Assembly (NCBI GenBank): GCA_032718475.1
Contig: JAUCBJ010008300.1
Span: 17,501-81,500, forward strand
Reading direction: 5' to 3'
DNA: 64,000 nt
From: Nemertoderma westbladi
Taxonomy: Eukaryota > Xenacoelomorpha > Nemertodermatida > Nemertodermatidae
The notes beneath the pieces were generated by a model. The model was given only the letters and a program-made list of their open reading frames with translations, had not been told where the DNA came from and did not search any database. The position numbers and the translations under genes are program-made. Below, one piece after another: positions 13,485 to 23,233 of the stretch; within the stretch, counting starts at the first letter, position 1; every line of letters starts with the position of its first letter.

Positions 13485-14799
13485 CAACGTGACTATTTGC
13501 ATAAATTGACCTACCCCCTAACAGTGTCAATTCGCTAAGGCTCTGCCAACTTCGTGCTGCGCGAAGTCCCCACTTCGTGTATTATAGTTTCATCGTATTG
13601 CCAAAGCGGCTGGAGCCGAACTTAATATGTGATACAATAATTCACCTCAAATTTCTCAGCTATTTCATGAATATAATGAGTATTAAAGCCATGTCAAAAT
13701 CCTTGGTGTTTTTCAGCAATAATTTATTAAAATCTCCTCTGATTTTTTACAAAAAACGACATCGATTTTCATATTCATGACTTCTAACCCACTCCAAGAG
13801 ATAGACAATCTTAAATGGAAGTCAAAAGAGCAGGTAACACTTACATTTATAGAAGTAATCAGCTGTTCTTTGCTTCGTCTTTCCCCTGGAGATGGATGAA
13901 TTTTGATTGCGTCGGAACACCCCCTTTTTGAGGCTCTCAGAGTGAAGATATAAGTAGCCTATCTCCCTGTTAATATTGTTGTGTTCTAGAATATTTATTA
14001 TAGTTTCATCGTATTGCCAAAGCGGCTGGAGCCGAAGTTAATATGTGATACAATAATTCACCTCAAATTTCTCAGCTATTTCATGAATATAATGAGTATT
14101 AAAGCCATGTCAAAATCCTTGGTGTTTTTCAGCATTAATTTATTCAAATCTCCTCTGATTTTTTACAAAAAACGACATCAATTTTCATATTCATGACTTC
14201 TAACCCATTCCAAGAGATAGACAATCTTAAATGAAAGTCAAAGGGAGCAGGTAACACTTACATTTATAGAAGTAATCAGCTGTTCTTTGCTTCGTCTTTC
14301 CCCTGGAGATGGATGAATTTTGATTGCGTCGGAACACCCCCTTTTTGAGGCTCTCAGAGTGAAGATATAAGTAGCCTATCTCCCTGTTAATATTGTTGTG
14401 TTCTAGAATATGTATTATAGTTTCATCGTATTGCCAAAGCGGCTGGAGCCGAACTTAATATGTGATACAATAATTCACCTCAAATTTCTCAGCTATTTCA
14501 TGAATATAATGAGTATTAAAGCCATGTCAAAATCCTTGGTGTTTTTCAGCAATAATTTATGAAAATCTCCTCTGATTTTTTACAAAAAACGACATCGATT
14601 TTCATATTCATGACTTCTAACCCACTCCAAGAGATAGACAATCTTAAATGGAAGTCAAAAGAGCAGGTAACACTTACATTTATAGAAGTAATCAGCTGTT
14701 CTTTGCTTCGTCTTTCCCCTGGAGATGGATGAATTTTGATTGCGTCGGAACACCCCCTTTTTGAGGCTCTCAGAGTGAAGATATAAGTAGCCTATCTCC

Positions 14800-14804
14800 C
14801 TGTT
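14800..14804. repeat. Target site duplication CTGTT, left
   Basis: CTGTT directly precedes the left LTR and is repeated at 25567-25571 directly after the right LTR. The uninterrupted satellite reads CCCTGTTAATATTG, so 5 bp were duplicated on insertion, as is typical of BEL/Pao elements. Confidence 0.95.
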
Positions 14805-15093
14805 TGTAAAAGCTTTTACTGAATTGTCCGGTTATTTTTCCTTATTTTTCCCGTAAAGTACTCTGTAGTTGGTTTACCAGGCATAAAAAGGCCGTGTCCT
14901 TGCTGTACTGGTGTTTTAGCGGACATAAAAGCTATTTCTTCTGTATTTGTACTTTAGAGGACATAATCCGTAATTCCGTGACGTAAAAGCTCGATACTCT
15001 TGAAAACAGTGTCGCTACCATGACGACGGCTAGCAGCTGATATTGCCACGTCGACGTTTCTTTGTTTCTCTGTTCTCTCGTTGTTCATGTTGA

Positions 15094-15153
15094 CCAATCA
15101 GAGCGTTTGTGATCTCTGTGTTGGAGGTATATACAGAAACTCAGTAGTTCAGT
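15094..15153 (+). promoter_or_regulatory. LTR core promoter (CCAAT, TATA, initiator-like)
   Basis: CCAATCAG (15094-15101) is followed about 26 bp later by TATATA (15128-15133), and TCAGT initiator-like pentamers follow at 15141-15145 and 15149-15153. The order and spacing fit an RNA polymerase II promoter and would set the start of R. The same block is present in the 3' LTR 9533 bp downstream. Confidence 0.55.
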
Positions 15154-15852
15154 GTTATGTTTTTGTCCAGAGCCTAAGAACCGGCTTTGGCACCTCCGTG
15201 TTTTAGTTTTTAGTCTTACACTAGTAGGTTTAATTATAAAGGGCATATATCCTTTAACGCACCTACCTGACTCATGGAATCACTGCATACTGATGACTGA
15301 TGTCTGCATACTGCAGTACTGCATACACTGCATACTGTGTAACATTGTGCATACCTTTATATTGTTATACTGCTATTTACCGTCAGTTCTTCATAATATG
15401 GTTGATGAATAATTATATTTGGAATAACGATAAACAACCCCGAAACCCAATATTCTTGATATACCGAAGGTAAGAGAGAAGGGTTACAGATAAACGATTG
15501 TGACTTATGTTAAAGTGGTTTGAAGTGAATCTAATGTTATTTGATAGACCCTACATGATTCAGTCTGTGTTCCTTTTATATGTGACTAAAATCAGTGAAG
15601 ATTGGCAGATTAGTGTGCAGTATTGTGCAGCATTGTGTATGAGTGAGTCTGTTAAAGAAGCAATTCCTAAAGAATGCGCCATATATGTGAATTATAATTA
15701 AGCCATATCGTTGTGAGTAGTTTAAGTCATAACTCTGTTTATATAGATAAAGCGCCACGTCCTAAAGGAACTGTTAATATTCCCGAAGGTGAATAATATT
15801 GTCAGAGATTATATAATACTGTCAGTCGAATAATACATTAGGCTTACATAGC

Positions 15853-15858
15853 AATAAA
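15853..15858 (+). terminator. Polyadenylation signal AATAAA in the 5' LTR
   Basis: AATAAA lies about 700 bp after the presumed start and 175 bp before the LTR end. The equivalent in the 3' LTR (25386-25391) would serve the genomic transcript. Confidence 0.5.
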
Positions 15859-16328
15859 ATTAAACCGTCGAACCCAATCTCCCGGGAATATCCAGCGGGT
15901 GAATGGTCGCGCACGGATTGGTTTCGACTAGTGTAGTGAATCAAATACTTGTCAAAGACTAAAAACTGATTTAATATCTAGAAGACATCTTAATTTGGTG
16001 GGTTAAACTGCCAAAGGTCTGAAAGCGCGAACATTAAAGGATATAGCTTCTTTGTTGCAGTAAGCAATAAAGTTGAAAGTACCGGTCAACCGGTAAACCT
16101 GAACCGGTACACTCTGTAGGTCAGTAGGCCTAACTGTTCTAACCGGTACTTCAGTATAAGTACACTAGTATTATTCGATTTGATTGTTGCATACCGGTAG
16201 GCTGTTTAAGGGATTAGGGATTGATCACCCCTTATACCTTTATATGGTTTACTTATTTCTGTCAAGTTTTATTTATTTGTAGGCCAGTATTGAACAGAAG
16301 GCGTGTAAGCCTGATCAGATAGTACAGA

Positions 16329-16905
16329 CGATTTGTAGGCTGAGCTGTTGTCTGATTGCTGTTAAGTCCGAACGAATTGCAGTGTGTGTAGATCACCTGT
16401 CCGATTAAGTACGATTAGGCAGTAGGGGCAGCGAACGCTGTAAGGTAATCCCCCAACTAAAGAATAAGTCGCACTACTGGGTTAGAGCGCATACTCCCTA
16501 ATCATTTCGGAGTCTGCATGTCCTGTGGTTTATTTAGGCTTGAGAGTGGTCTGCCATCGTTTAGTCTGTACTTTGTTTGTGTAAGTCTGTACGGGTAGCG
16601 TATAATTTTATTTAGATAATTTGTAGGCTGGATAGTTGTCTGGCTGTTATTAGGTCTGAACGGATTGCCGCGTGTGTAGATCATCTGTCCGATTAAGTAC
16701 GATTAGGCAGTAGGGGCAGCGAACGCTGTAAGGTAATCCCCCAACTAAAGAATAAGTCGCACTACTGGGTTAGAGCGCATACTCCCTAATCATTTCGGAG
16801 TCTGCATATACCGTAGTTTGTTTAGGCTTGATGGTAGTCTGTCGGTATTTGGTCTGCATTTTGTTTGAGTAGTTTGTACGCGTAGCGTAATATTTATTAT
16901 TCAGA
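16329..16905 (+). repeat. 288-bp tandem duplication in the leader, with conserved hairpins
   Basis: Two units are offset by 288 bp. The core (16397-16515 versus 16685-16803) looks nearly identical, while the flanks are diverged. Each core contains GGGG-CAGCG-AA-CGCTG-TAAGGTAAT-CCCC (first copy 16425-16454), a nested hairpin, and an ACTCC...GGAGT stem (16493-16497 with 16509-16513). The contrast between conserved core and diverged flanks suggests a role for the RNA, possibly packaging or dimerisation; this is inference. Confidence 0.75.
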
Positions 16906-17833
16906 GTTTATGCGATTATCCGCAACATTCATTCCCCAAGTTTGTTCCTACAGTAATTGTGTTTGTTATACATACCGTTATAGTTAAATTAACCCCGGTA
17001 CTACACGGGCTGCTCGGCGTAGGTAAAGACTGGTGATTTTGTGCATCGGTCACTCCAGCAGATGCCGTGGTTCTTTTAGCTGTTCAAGTATATTTAACTA
17101 CTGATTATTTGTTATACAAGTACTCGTACCTAATTTAGGGTTTAGTGTACCGTACTTTCCGAAGTAATTATTGTAGGCATTATATTTGTGTTGTAAAGTG
17201 GTTGATAGGCACATTCGATTAGCTCTATTAACTTCTAGGTAGGAACACTCCGTGATACATAACGTAGAACCTATAGCGATACGGCTATAGGTCGTCAGGC
17301 GGTGGTATTTTCCTATCTAGACAACGCAGTGTATTTACTACTACTTATTATTTCAAATACCGTAGTACTCTGTCCGTTGTAATAACCGGCTATCTAACCC
17401 TTTGTTAGGCTGGTTTGTAGACTTCTTGTAAAATTACCCTAAAAATTTCGTATTTGTGTTTTTGTAAATTCTTGTGTTTATTTAGAGATTGTAATCTAAC
17501 CCGAATTGTACGTAATTTGTAGTATTAAGTAACTTAGGTAAATTAGTATTATTTGTTTTAGTGTCTCATAAGTAACACTTCATTGAAAGCGCACTGCTTT
17601 GTGTAGTGATTACCCCCAGAAATAATAACATTTATTTCAAACATTGACAAAACCCATTAAAACGGGTATATATATATTATAAATCAAATCTAACGATTTA
17701 TAAATAGTAGGCCTACCATACAACCATTAGGTCCCAATATCAGTTGGATTACTGCTCAAATAACGGTAATAAAGTAAGTAAAGTAACAAAGTAACCCTAA
17801 AGTAACAGAAATTCAATTATTTGAAATAATTGA

Positions 17834-18079
17834 TATACCGGTATTTACGATAGGCCTATTATCTTTATTTCTATAAATCTAGGCTGAAATTATACCGGTA
17901 CTTGTAATTAATTCTATTTCAGAATTATATATCCTACAAACTGTAAGCTGTATACCGGTATTCCGATAGGCCTATTATATATTTATATATATTTGTGCTA
18001 AAATTATACCGGTATTCTGTGATAAACCTAGTCTGTAATAATACTTATATAGTTATATATACTATAAGTATACCGGTAT
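17834..18079 (+). repeat. Degenerate ~58-bp repeat of TATACCGGTA motifs
   Basis: TATACCGGTA begins at 17834, 17891, 17951, 18005 and 18069 (spacings 57, 60, 54, 64); four of the five continue as TATACCGGTAT. The first and third are followed by a GATAGGCCTATTAT-like segment. The motif is palindromic. The array lies just upstream of the Gag start. Confidence 0.65.
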
Positions 18080-18218
18080 TCTAATATATTATATATATAT
18101 CACGCTACACTGAGTAGCAGTAACGGTAATTAATTACTAGGATAGCAGTTCATACTGAGTTACTAGACTTGCTTAGACTGTAATATAGCAGTAGGCATTC
18201 AACTGTACATACCTAGTC

Positions 18219-21200
18219 ATGTCTGATACTAAGCAGAACCTGTCAGACAGTCTACTAGATACAATGGATATCCTGCTCGGGCAGATGCAGGAGACTGTCC
18301 GGCAATTCAAGGGCACAGTAAGGGAAAGTAGGCTAGAGTTGCAAGAAGTGCAGCAAAGTATCGCGCTTGAACGCGATAAATTAGTAAATACCCAAAAGGG
18401 TATACCACCACCCTCTGTAACAATGTGTCAACCTGTTAGGTCTGAAGTATTGCATGCGCAAGGTGTGGAGCCTACACGCATATATACTGCTAGCGAAGTA
18501 GAAACTCCTATAGTGAACCCTATTAAGGGTAATTATAGACCTGTTGCTAATGACATTCCCTATAGACCTGATCATAATCCGAGAAATTTATATACCGATA
18601 ACTCGATATTAAATAACACGATGGCCCAAGAAAGTTTTACGCGTCAAATGGCTAGAACCGAAGCCCGGCAAGCGGTAAAGGTTGGAGAGATCGTCAAGTT
18701 CAATGGAGATGAGATGAAATGGTTACCTTTTAATGAATATTACAAAGATAACATACAGAACTCTGTACTATCTAATGGAGAAAAACTTAGATACCTCATC
18801 GAGTGCTTGGAAGGATCTCCCAAGTTAATGGCTTTAAAATTTATTGGACATCCAGATGGATTAAGACAAGTTTGGGATACACTAAACATCAGGTATGGTA
18901 ATAGGACTAACATAGCTAGGTATTTATATGCGAAATTAATGGCGCCCCGAAAGTTTCTTAGCAGCGGGATTATAGAGTTTTCCGATGAGATTCAGGAGAT
19001 CTGTAGACAACTAGATTGGTTAGGTAAGTCTCATGAATACCAGAATTCTATGGTTGTAGGAGCCTTAGCATCTACTTTGCCCAAGGGTGGAGTAGGTACA
19101 CGCTGGGACAAGAAGGTGTTATATATGATGGAACAACAACGACGAGACCCTACCATGACTGATCTCATGTCATTCTTAGATAGAGAAGTGAAATTACAGC
19201 TCCTAAGGCAGTCCAGAGAGAAGACATTGGAAAACAAGGTAAGTGAGAAACCCGTTTCTAGGAGAAGGGTAACACCAGTATGTTATACCGACGACGGTGA
19301 AAGCCAAACTTCTCAAGGAGAGGACAGCGGGAAAGACACTGACAGATCTTATGTCAATAAAATGCCTAAAGATCAGGTAAGTAAATCCAAGTCTCGACCC
19401 AATGACAGAAGGGAACCGGTACAAAAAACCCCTCCTACGTCTCCTAAAAGAATTCAGGTGAGAAAGCCCGAGGAAAGAACAAGTGTGCACCACACAGCAC
19501 ATGTTAAAGTAAGTAACATCAAGCCCAAATGTGTGCTGTGCGACGGGCCCCACCGTTTAAATGCGTGTGATAAATTCCTGAGGAAATCACTAAAGGATAG
19601 ACGTGAAGTCATGTGGGATAAGCGGTTGTGTTATAATTGCCTCAGACGAGGACACCAACGGCGAACCTGTAACTCCGACGCAAGGTGTGCAAAGTGCGGC
19701 GCAAAACATCATATCTTGTTGCACACGGAATTCGAACGAAACAGCCCGAGTCAGGTAAGTGAGTCCGAACTACATGTCCAATTCAGTGATGTGAACGACA
19801 CTGATCAATCTGAGATGGAAGGATTCTATACGGACGAGTTCTCCGACCAAAACGAATCCTGTTACCTAATAAACACCACCGCAGTGTATCGAGCACTCGT
19901 GTATGAGAAAGACACAGACAGCGACCTTACCTTAACTACTTCCGATCAACAACCATCTTGGAAAGCGCCAACTTCCAATATAGGAATCCGAGAATTTCCT
20001 GTAGTCCAGTTACGGGTCCACGGACCTCAGAAGAGCTATATAGTGAACGCCCTCCTGGACTCCGGTAGCACAGGAACATTCATCGATAGGGAACTAGCCG
20101 AAGTCATCTTTGCTGGACAACCCAAGTTCCGAACCAAGCTAAACCTGTCAGGGATCATGCAGGTTTGGAATTCTACTGTAGCTGCCGACTATTATATATG
20201 TGAGTTGTCCACCCCCCAGGACGAACTAGGAGAACATAGCATCAGGTCAGTGAAAATGGTGGCTATAAAGAACTTCGCTACTACTCAAGCAGACCTTTAT
20301 AATTGGGACGAGGATGAGAGCATCCAACATCTTAACATACCTCGATTCCAGACTGATTATCCTGGAGTGCAAATACTCATCGGCCAAAACGCGCATGAGG
20401 CGCTGGAGACATTAGAGAAACGACCTGCTCAACCGCAACCACTTCAGCCCTATGCGGTAAGAACTAGAGTAGGTTGGTACCTTACTGGACCTTCCCGTAG
20501 AACGCTCAGAGAAAGACTGCTTCAAGATCGCGTCTGCCAGCGGAGTAAATGGGAAGATGATACTAGTGAGGGAGACGACCCAACTGAGGGAACACCATAC
20601 TCCTCAGATAATGACGATATTAGCTCCAATTTAGATCAATGGAGATATTGTCCCAAGAAGTTTAATCCAACGGACATCGCTTCCAGAGGAGTAACTCCTC
20701 AAGAACTGACAGATACTACAGACCGGTTAGGTGAACCCGACTTCCTGAGTAAGGAGGATGAATGGCCTCCCCATCTTACTCCGACTGAGATTAGACCAGC
20801 CAAGGGAGCGGAGAAAGTTAAACCTAAAACCCGGGCGGGTGGAGCGGAGTTATTTGAACCCGGGATAGATCTGTCGGTATTACATGTTGCCAGGGACGAC
20901 GCCGTGGATCTGGGCCTCCCCTCCGCGAGTGGATCCTTCATGAAGATCAGAGAGAGCGATTGGAGCTCTGGAACATCAGACGTCTCGCAGGGACTCTCAC
21001 CTCTCCTGCAGAGAGCGACGGACCACTATAGCTCCTGGAATCGGCTTTGTGACGCCGTCATATGCTTTGAGCGATGTTTCTATCGTCACTATTCCAGGAC
21101 GAAGAGGAAACCTGGAATTGTATTCAGGATGCAGCGACTCAATCACCCAGTCGGTCGTTTGTGTTTATCGGAAGGGAATGGAGGACTCTCCGGAAACTGT

Positions 21201-21269
21201 GGAAGGCAAGATTCTCTTCCCACGACCACCTCCCTAATCCTTCAAACATCTAGGGACTCCATAACGTAA
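18219..21269 (+). CDS. BEL/Pao-like Gag-protease polyprotein with RNase H/integrase remnants
   Basis: The 1016-residue ORF starts at ATG after a leader without long ORFs. Residues ~10-55 look coiled-coil. Residues ~155-330 resemble the BEL Gag domain (KFNGDEMKWLPF, then GSPKLMALKF). Three zinc-binding motifs follow: C438-C441-H445-C450, C471-C474-H479-C484 and C490-C493-H498-H502. An aspartic protease of the BEL type spans ~590-760, with LLDSGS at 612-617, LIGQN near 720-724 and GWYLTGP at 752-758. The frame then jumps to a short RNase H C-terminal remnant (WRYCPKKFNPTDIASRG, 807-823) and a YSSWNRL remnant (937-943) that normally precedes integrase. Reverse transcriptase, RNase H catalysis and the integrase core are gone. 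Gag would assemble particles and the protease would mature them. Four CAGGTAAGT-like donor motifs lie inside residues 340-513. Confidence 0.9.
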   Translation: MSDTKQNLSDSLLDTMDILLGQMQETVRQFKGTVRESRLELQEVQQSIALERDKLVNTQKGIPPPSVTMCQPVRSEVLHAQGVEPTRIYTASEVETPIVNPIKGNYRPVANDIPYRPDHNPRNLYTDNSILNNTMAQESFTRQMARTEARQAVKVGEIVKFNGDEMKWLPFNEYYKDNIQNSVLSNGEKLRYLIECLEGSPKLMALKFIGHPDGLRQVWDTLNIRYGNRTNIARYLYAKLMAPRKFLSSGIIEFSDEIQEICRQLDWLGKSHEYQNSMVVGALASTLPKGGVGTRWDKKVLYMMEQQRRDPTMTDLMSFLDREVKLQLLRQSREKTLENKVSEKPVSRRRVTPVCYTDDGESQTSQGEDSGKDTDRSYVNKMPKDQVSKSKSRPNDRREPVQKTPPTSPKRIQVRKPEERTSVHHTAHVKVSNIKPKCVLCDGPHRLNACDKFLRKSLKDRREVMWDKRLCYNCLRRGHQRRTCNSDARCAKCGAKHHILLHTEFERNSPSQVSESELHVQFSDVNDTDQSEMEGFYTDEFSDQNESCYLINTTAVYRALVYEKDTDSDLTLTTSDQQPSWKAPTSNIGIREFPVVQLRVHGPQKSYIVNALLDSGSTGTFIDRELAEVIFAGQPKFRTKLNLSGIMQVWNSTVAADYYICELSTPQDELGEHSIRSVKMVAIKNFATTQADLYNWDEDESIQHLNIPRFQTDYPGVQILIGQNAHEALETLEKRPAQPQPLQPYAVRTRVGWYLTGPSRRTLRERLLQDRVCQRSKWEDDTSEGDDPTEGTPYSSDNDDISSNLDQWRYCPKKFNPTDIASRGVTPQELTDTTDRLGEPDFLSKEDEWPPHLTPTEIRPAKGAEKVKPKTRAGGAELFEPGIDLSVLHVARDDAVDLGLPSASGSFMKIRESDWSSGTSDVSQGLSPLLQRATDHYSSWNRLCDAVICFERCFYRHYSRTKRKPGIVFRMQRLNHPVGRLCLSEGNGGLSGNCGRQDSLPTTTSLILQTSRDSIT
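20480..21269 (+). other. Internally deleted pol remnant fused to protease
   Basis: Codons ~760-1016 hold an acidic linker (about 778-805), the end of RNase H and the pre-integrase segment, with nothing in between that resembles a polymerase. The retained pieces are in the canonical order, so an ancestral pol lost its middle and 3' parts without closing the reading frame. After about residue 950 the frame matches nothing I recognise. A second frame also stays open from before 21103 to a stop near 21254, which leaves room for a frameshift. Confidence 0.7.
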
Positions 21270-22900
21270 CAACATATGGAGTGGGTGTGTGACTCTATTA
21301 TTTTATATTATTTTATTATTTTTATATTTATGTATGTATTACTATGTAATTCTATTATAATCGTTTTCTTTAATTTTATTCAGTAGAATGTTATTTTAGC
21401 GATTATTTAGTAGATTAGTGCAATATATATTCGCGTTTATTACTTAATTACGTATATATTATATTTAATGCGACGGCAAGAAATAATTCTTTTCCTTCTT
21501 CCTTACTGTCCGTATTACATTACAAATACGTAACTACAGTAAGATGAAATGTCCGTACTTATTAAAGTACAATAAAGCCACTACTATATTCAAGTATTAT
21601 TGGTAGGCAGAGTATTAGGAATGCAAAGTTCAGATCCTCGTGTCTCGGCTAAACCAAGCTCTGGGTAGACCTTGGAAACGACTTGCCTCTTCACACTGAC
21701 ATTGCTTCGTGCGATATTGCTCTCATACCGTATATTAAATAATACATATAGTAGCGTGATGTCCCTTTAACAGTAGCGTATAACGCAAAATAAATCTGTT
21801 AAACCCTTTGACCATCTGTCATTCTAGTCGATTAAGATATCGTGGCACCCACCGATATACTTGAAAGACAAATTATAGAATCAGTGGTTAACGTCCCCAG
21901 ACAAGTTCTGGAATAAATCGGTGCCCATCTCAAATATTAATTATTTAATATTTGCAAATCTAATACGTCAAAATCTGTAAAATTCAGATCCTTTAACAAT
22001 TCTAGTCGATTAAGATATCGTAGCATTTACCGATATTCTTAAAAAGACAATTGTCATAGAATTAAGGATCTTGTGTCCCTAGACATGTTCTAGAATCAAA
22101 ATATGTCCATTTAATTATCAAATAATAAAATTTCAGGGAATAAATTTAAATTCATGCCTTTTAATGAATTTAATAAATTGCCATTTTTACGCAATTTATA
22201 AAGTTCCCAAAATTTCATTAATTAATAGATCAAGGGAGCGGAGATTTATCTTATCATGCGTATGAGTGTGTGAAAGTCTCCCAAACATAGTCAATAGCCG
22301 ATAAAATTCATAAAGTCATGTATAAAACAGAACATTGACTATTAAAGAATTACTATTAAATAACATCCCAGATCTGTATGCATTGGAATCACCCTAATTC
22401 AACCGCTAGCTTTGCATAATGTCACCATAGCAACAACCACGCTAGAATTAGAATTGAGTTAAAAGAACAATAGAAAGCTTGTCCCATTGAATAGCATAGG
22501 GAATAAATAGTGCACTGATAGTATCCAAGGATACATAATAATACAGTGACATTCTGGAAGGCATTGACTAACGGACAAGTGACCCGAGTGTGTGTAATTT
22601 GTGACAAGTTGTGTGTGTGGTACTTGTGAGTTTATAGGCGAATGTTACTACTAAGGTGTGTTTACAGTAGCTAGTCGCAATCGTAAAAGTAACCTAACTC
22701 TCCAAGGAAAACCTGAAGTACATCTAAGTCTTTGGGACGGACAGTCGAGTGACTTGTGTCGGTTGTCGTTGTCGTTGTGCGGCTACGTCGTTGGCGAAAG
22801 TACAGCGGCGACGACACATCGGCGCTGAGGATCTCGTACTGTCCGGGGGTTAATTGGAGTAGGCAGCGACGCTCGCTAGCCTGAATATAAACTCCTTATA
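21270..22900 (+). other. BEL 3' non-coding region
   Basis: This is AT-rich sequence with no ORF I can support. It contains a diverged tandem repeat of 178 bp (units at 21821 and 21999). From about 22740 it turns GC-richer and approaches the small ORF at 22901. No recognisable polymerase or envelope sequence is present. Confidence 0.7.
21821..22176 (+). repeat. Diverged 178-bp tandem duplication
   Basis: Both units begin ATTCTAGTCGATTAAGATATCGT (21821 and 21999). Both continue with GCA..ACCGATAT.CTT.AAAGACAA, then a CC(C)TAGACA.GTTCT(A/G)GAAT-like segment, with many substitutions. This is older than the leader duplication. Confidence 0.7.
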
Positions 22901-23233
22901 ATGTGGATAAACTCATATATAGCAGACATGACGGAGTTGATGGAAGATGTTCTTGGTATCGGGGAGCGATATACTCTACTTTTGCAAGCGTTTGTTGATA
23001 GCTTAATACGCGGCGACGTTAGTCCAACTGCTGCGGAGGACGATGGTCGTTATATCGAACCGCCAATGTCCCAAGAGCAGCTCGCGCGCGAGTTGGACTA
23101 TAGAAAATTCGCTGCTCGATATACGCAGCGTAATGGTACGTATATGGTCTTCTTAACCACTGGTCATCCTATCGATTTACACAATACTGACTATGTCGAC
23201 TATATATCCTGCCCAGCGGAGTCGGAACCATAA
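22901..23233 (+). CDS. Small uncharacterised protein in the BEL 3' region (110 aa)
   Basis: The ATG ORF encodes an acidic 110-residue protein beginning MWINSYIADMTELMED, with a helical N-terminal half and a C-terminal half rich in tyrosine and aspartate (DLHNTDYVDY). There is no signal peptide, membrane span or motif that I recognise. The GC content is above that of its flanks, which supports coding. It lies between the Gag-protease ORF and the 3' LTR, where other retroelements carry env or accessory genes, but nothing here looks like an envelope. It could be an accessory gene, a captured host exon or chance. Confidence 0.4.
   Translation: MWINSYIADMTELMEDVLGIGERYTLLLQAFVDSLIRGDVSPTAAEDDGRYIEPPMSQEQLARELDYRKFAARYTQRNGTYMVFLTTGHPIDLHNTDYVDYISCPAESEP

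Larger units (their letters stand above)
13059..13577 (+). mobile_element. Non-autonomous TIR element (MITE), copy 2
   Basis: The element has the same 65-bp inverted repeats, termini and internal sequence as the copy at 5208-5726. Differences are confined almost entirely to the GTC tract (13132-13203) plus a T-to-C change next to the right end. The CTCF-like motifs are retained at 13328-13339 and 13473-13484. It arose by segmental duplication of the satellite. Confidence 0.8.
12189..14480 (+). repeat. 2.3-kb duplicated segment carrying a MITE (partner 4338-6630)
   Basis: This is the downstream partner of the 7851-bp-offset duplication. It shares monomer order, the MITE insertion site and flanking variants with the upstream partner. 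The two diverge after about 14480, where the upstream copy switches to another monomer subfamily. Confidence 0.8.
1..14804 (+). repeat. 415-416-bp satellite array, forward arm, block 1
   Basis: The block is a head-to-tail array of an AT-rich monomer of about 415-416 bp. Each monomer has constant landmarks in the same order: a GCGTCGGAACACCCCC segment, a TTAATATTGTTGTGTTCTAGAATA segment, a CGGCTGGAGCCG quasi-palindrome, a run near GATTTTTTACAAAAAACGAC, and a CAGGTAACACTTACATTTATAG segment. Monomers fall into several subfamilies (for example CCGAAGTTAATATGTGATAC versus CCAAAGATAATATGTAATGC) arranged in higher-order units. Two MITE copies interrupt the block, and it ends at the BEL target duplication CTGTT (14800-14804). 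No gene is seen outside the MITEs. Open frames of 60-116 codons occur at the same monomer phase on both strands and are best explained as by-products. Confidence 0.95.
14805..16033 (+). repeat. 5' LTR of the BEL/Pao-like element
   Basis: The LTR is 1229 bp, starts TGTAAAAGC and ends GCGAACA. Its 5' edge carries a perfect 14-bp palindrome GTAAAAGCTTTTAC (14806-14819). A TGACGTAA CRE/ATF-like site lies at 14979-14986, a CCAATCAG box at 15094-15101, a TATATA element at 15128-15133 and TCAGT initiator-like motifs at 15141 and 15149. A cluster of GCATACTG repeats follows (about 15284-15350), and AATAAA is at 15853-15858. Open frames of 60-86 codons recur identically in the 3' LTR and have no recognised product. 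Confidence 0.95.
16034..18218 (+). other. BEL 5' leader, non-coding
   Basis: This 2.2-kb stretch has no ORF of note. It begins TTAAAGGATATAG, and no TGG-initial primer-binding site abuts the LTR. It contains many ACCGGT-centred motifs early on (16079-16200), a 288-bp tandem duplication (16329-16905) and a string of TATACCGGTA motifs (17834-18079). Its size and internal repeats suggest a structured untranslated leader. Confidence 0.8.

Noticed and set aside
109-14196. Repeated 60-116-codon open frames in the forward satellite, both strands
   Set aside because: They recur at the same phase of every monomer, many use a TTG start, frames on both strands overlap, and their ends shift with single-base variants. 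This fits low stop density in the monomer and not a protein gene.
1-14804. CENP-B box in the satellite monomer
   Set aside because: The closest stretches (CTTCGTCTTTCCCC and TTCGTTTAAGATTCT) lack the required CGGG half or the central A, so there is no real match.
15152-15758. Open frames of 60-86 codons in the LTRs
   Set aside because: They lie across the promoter/R region, recur only because the LTR is duplicated, and resemble nothing known.
19203-19553. 116-codon open frame antisense to gag
   Set aside because: It is the shadow of the Gag coding sequence.
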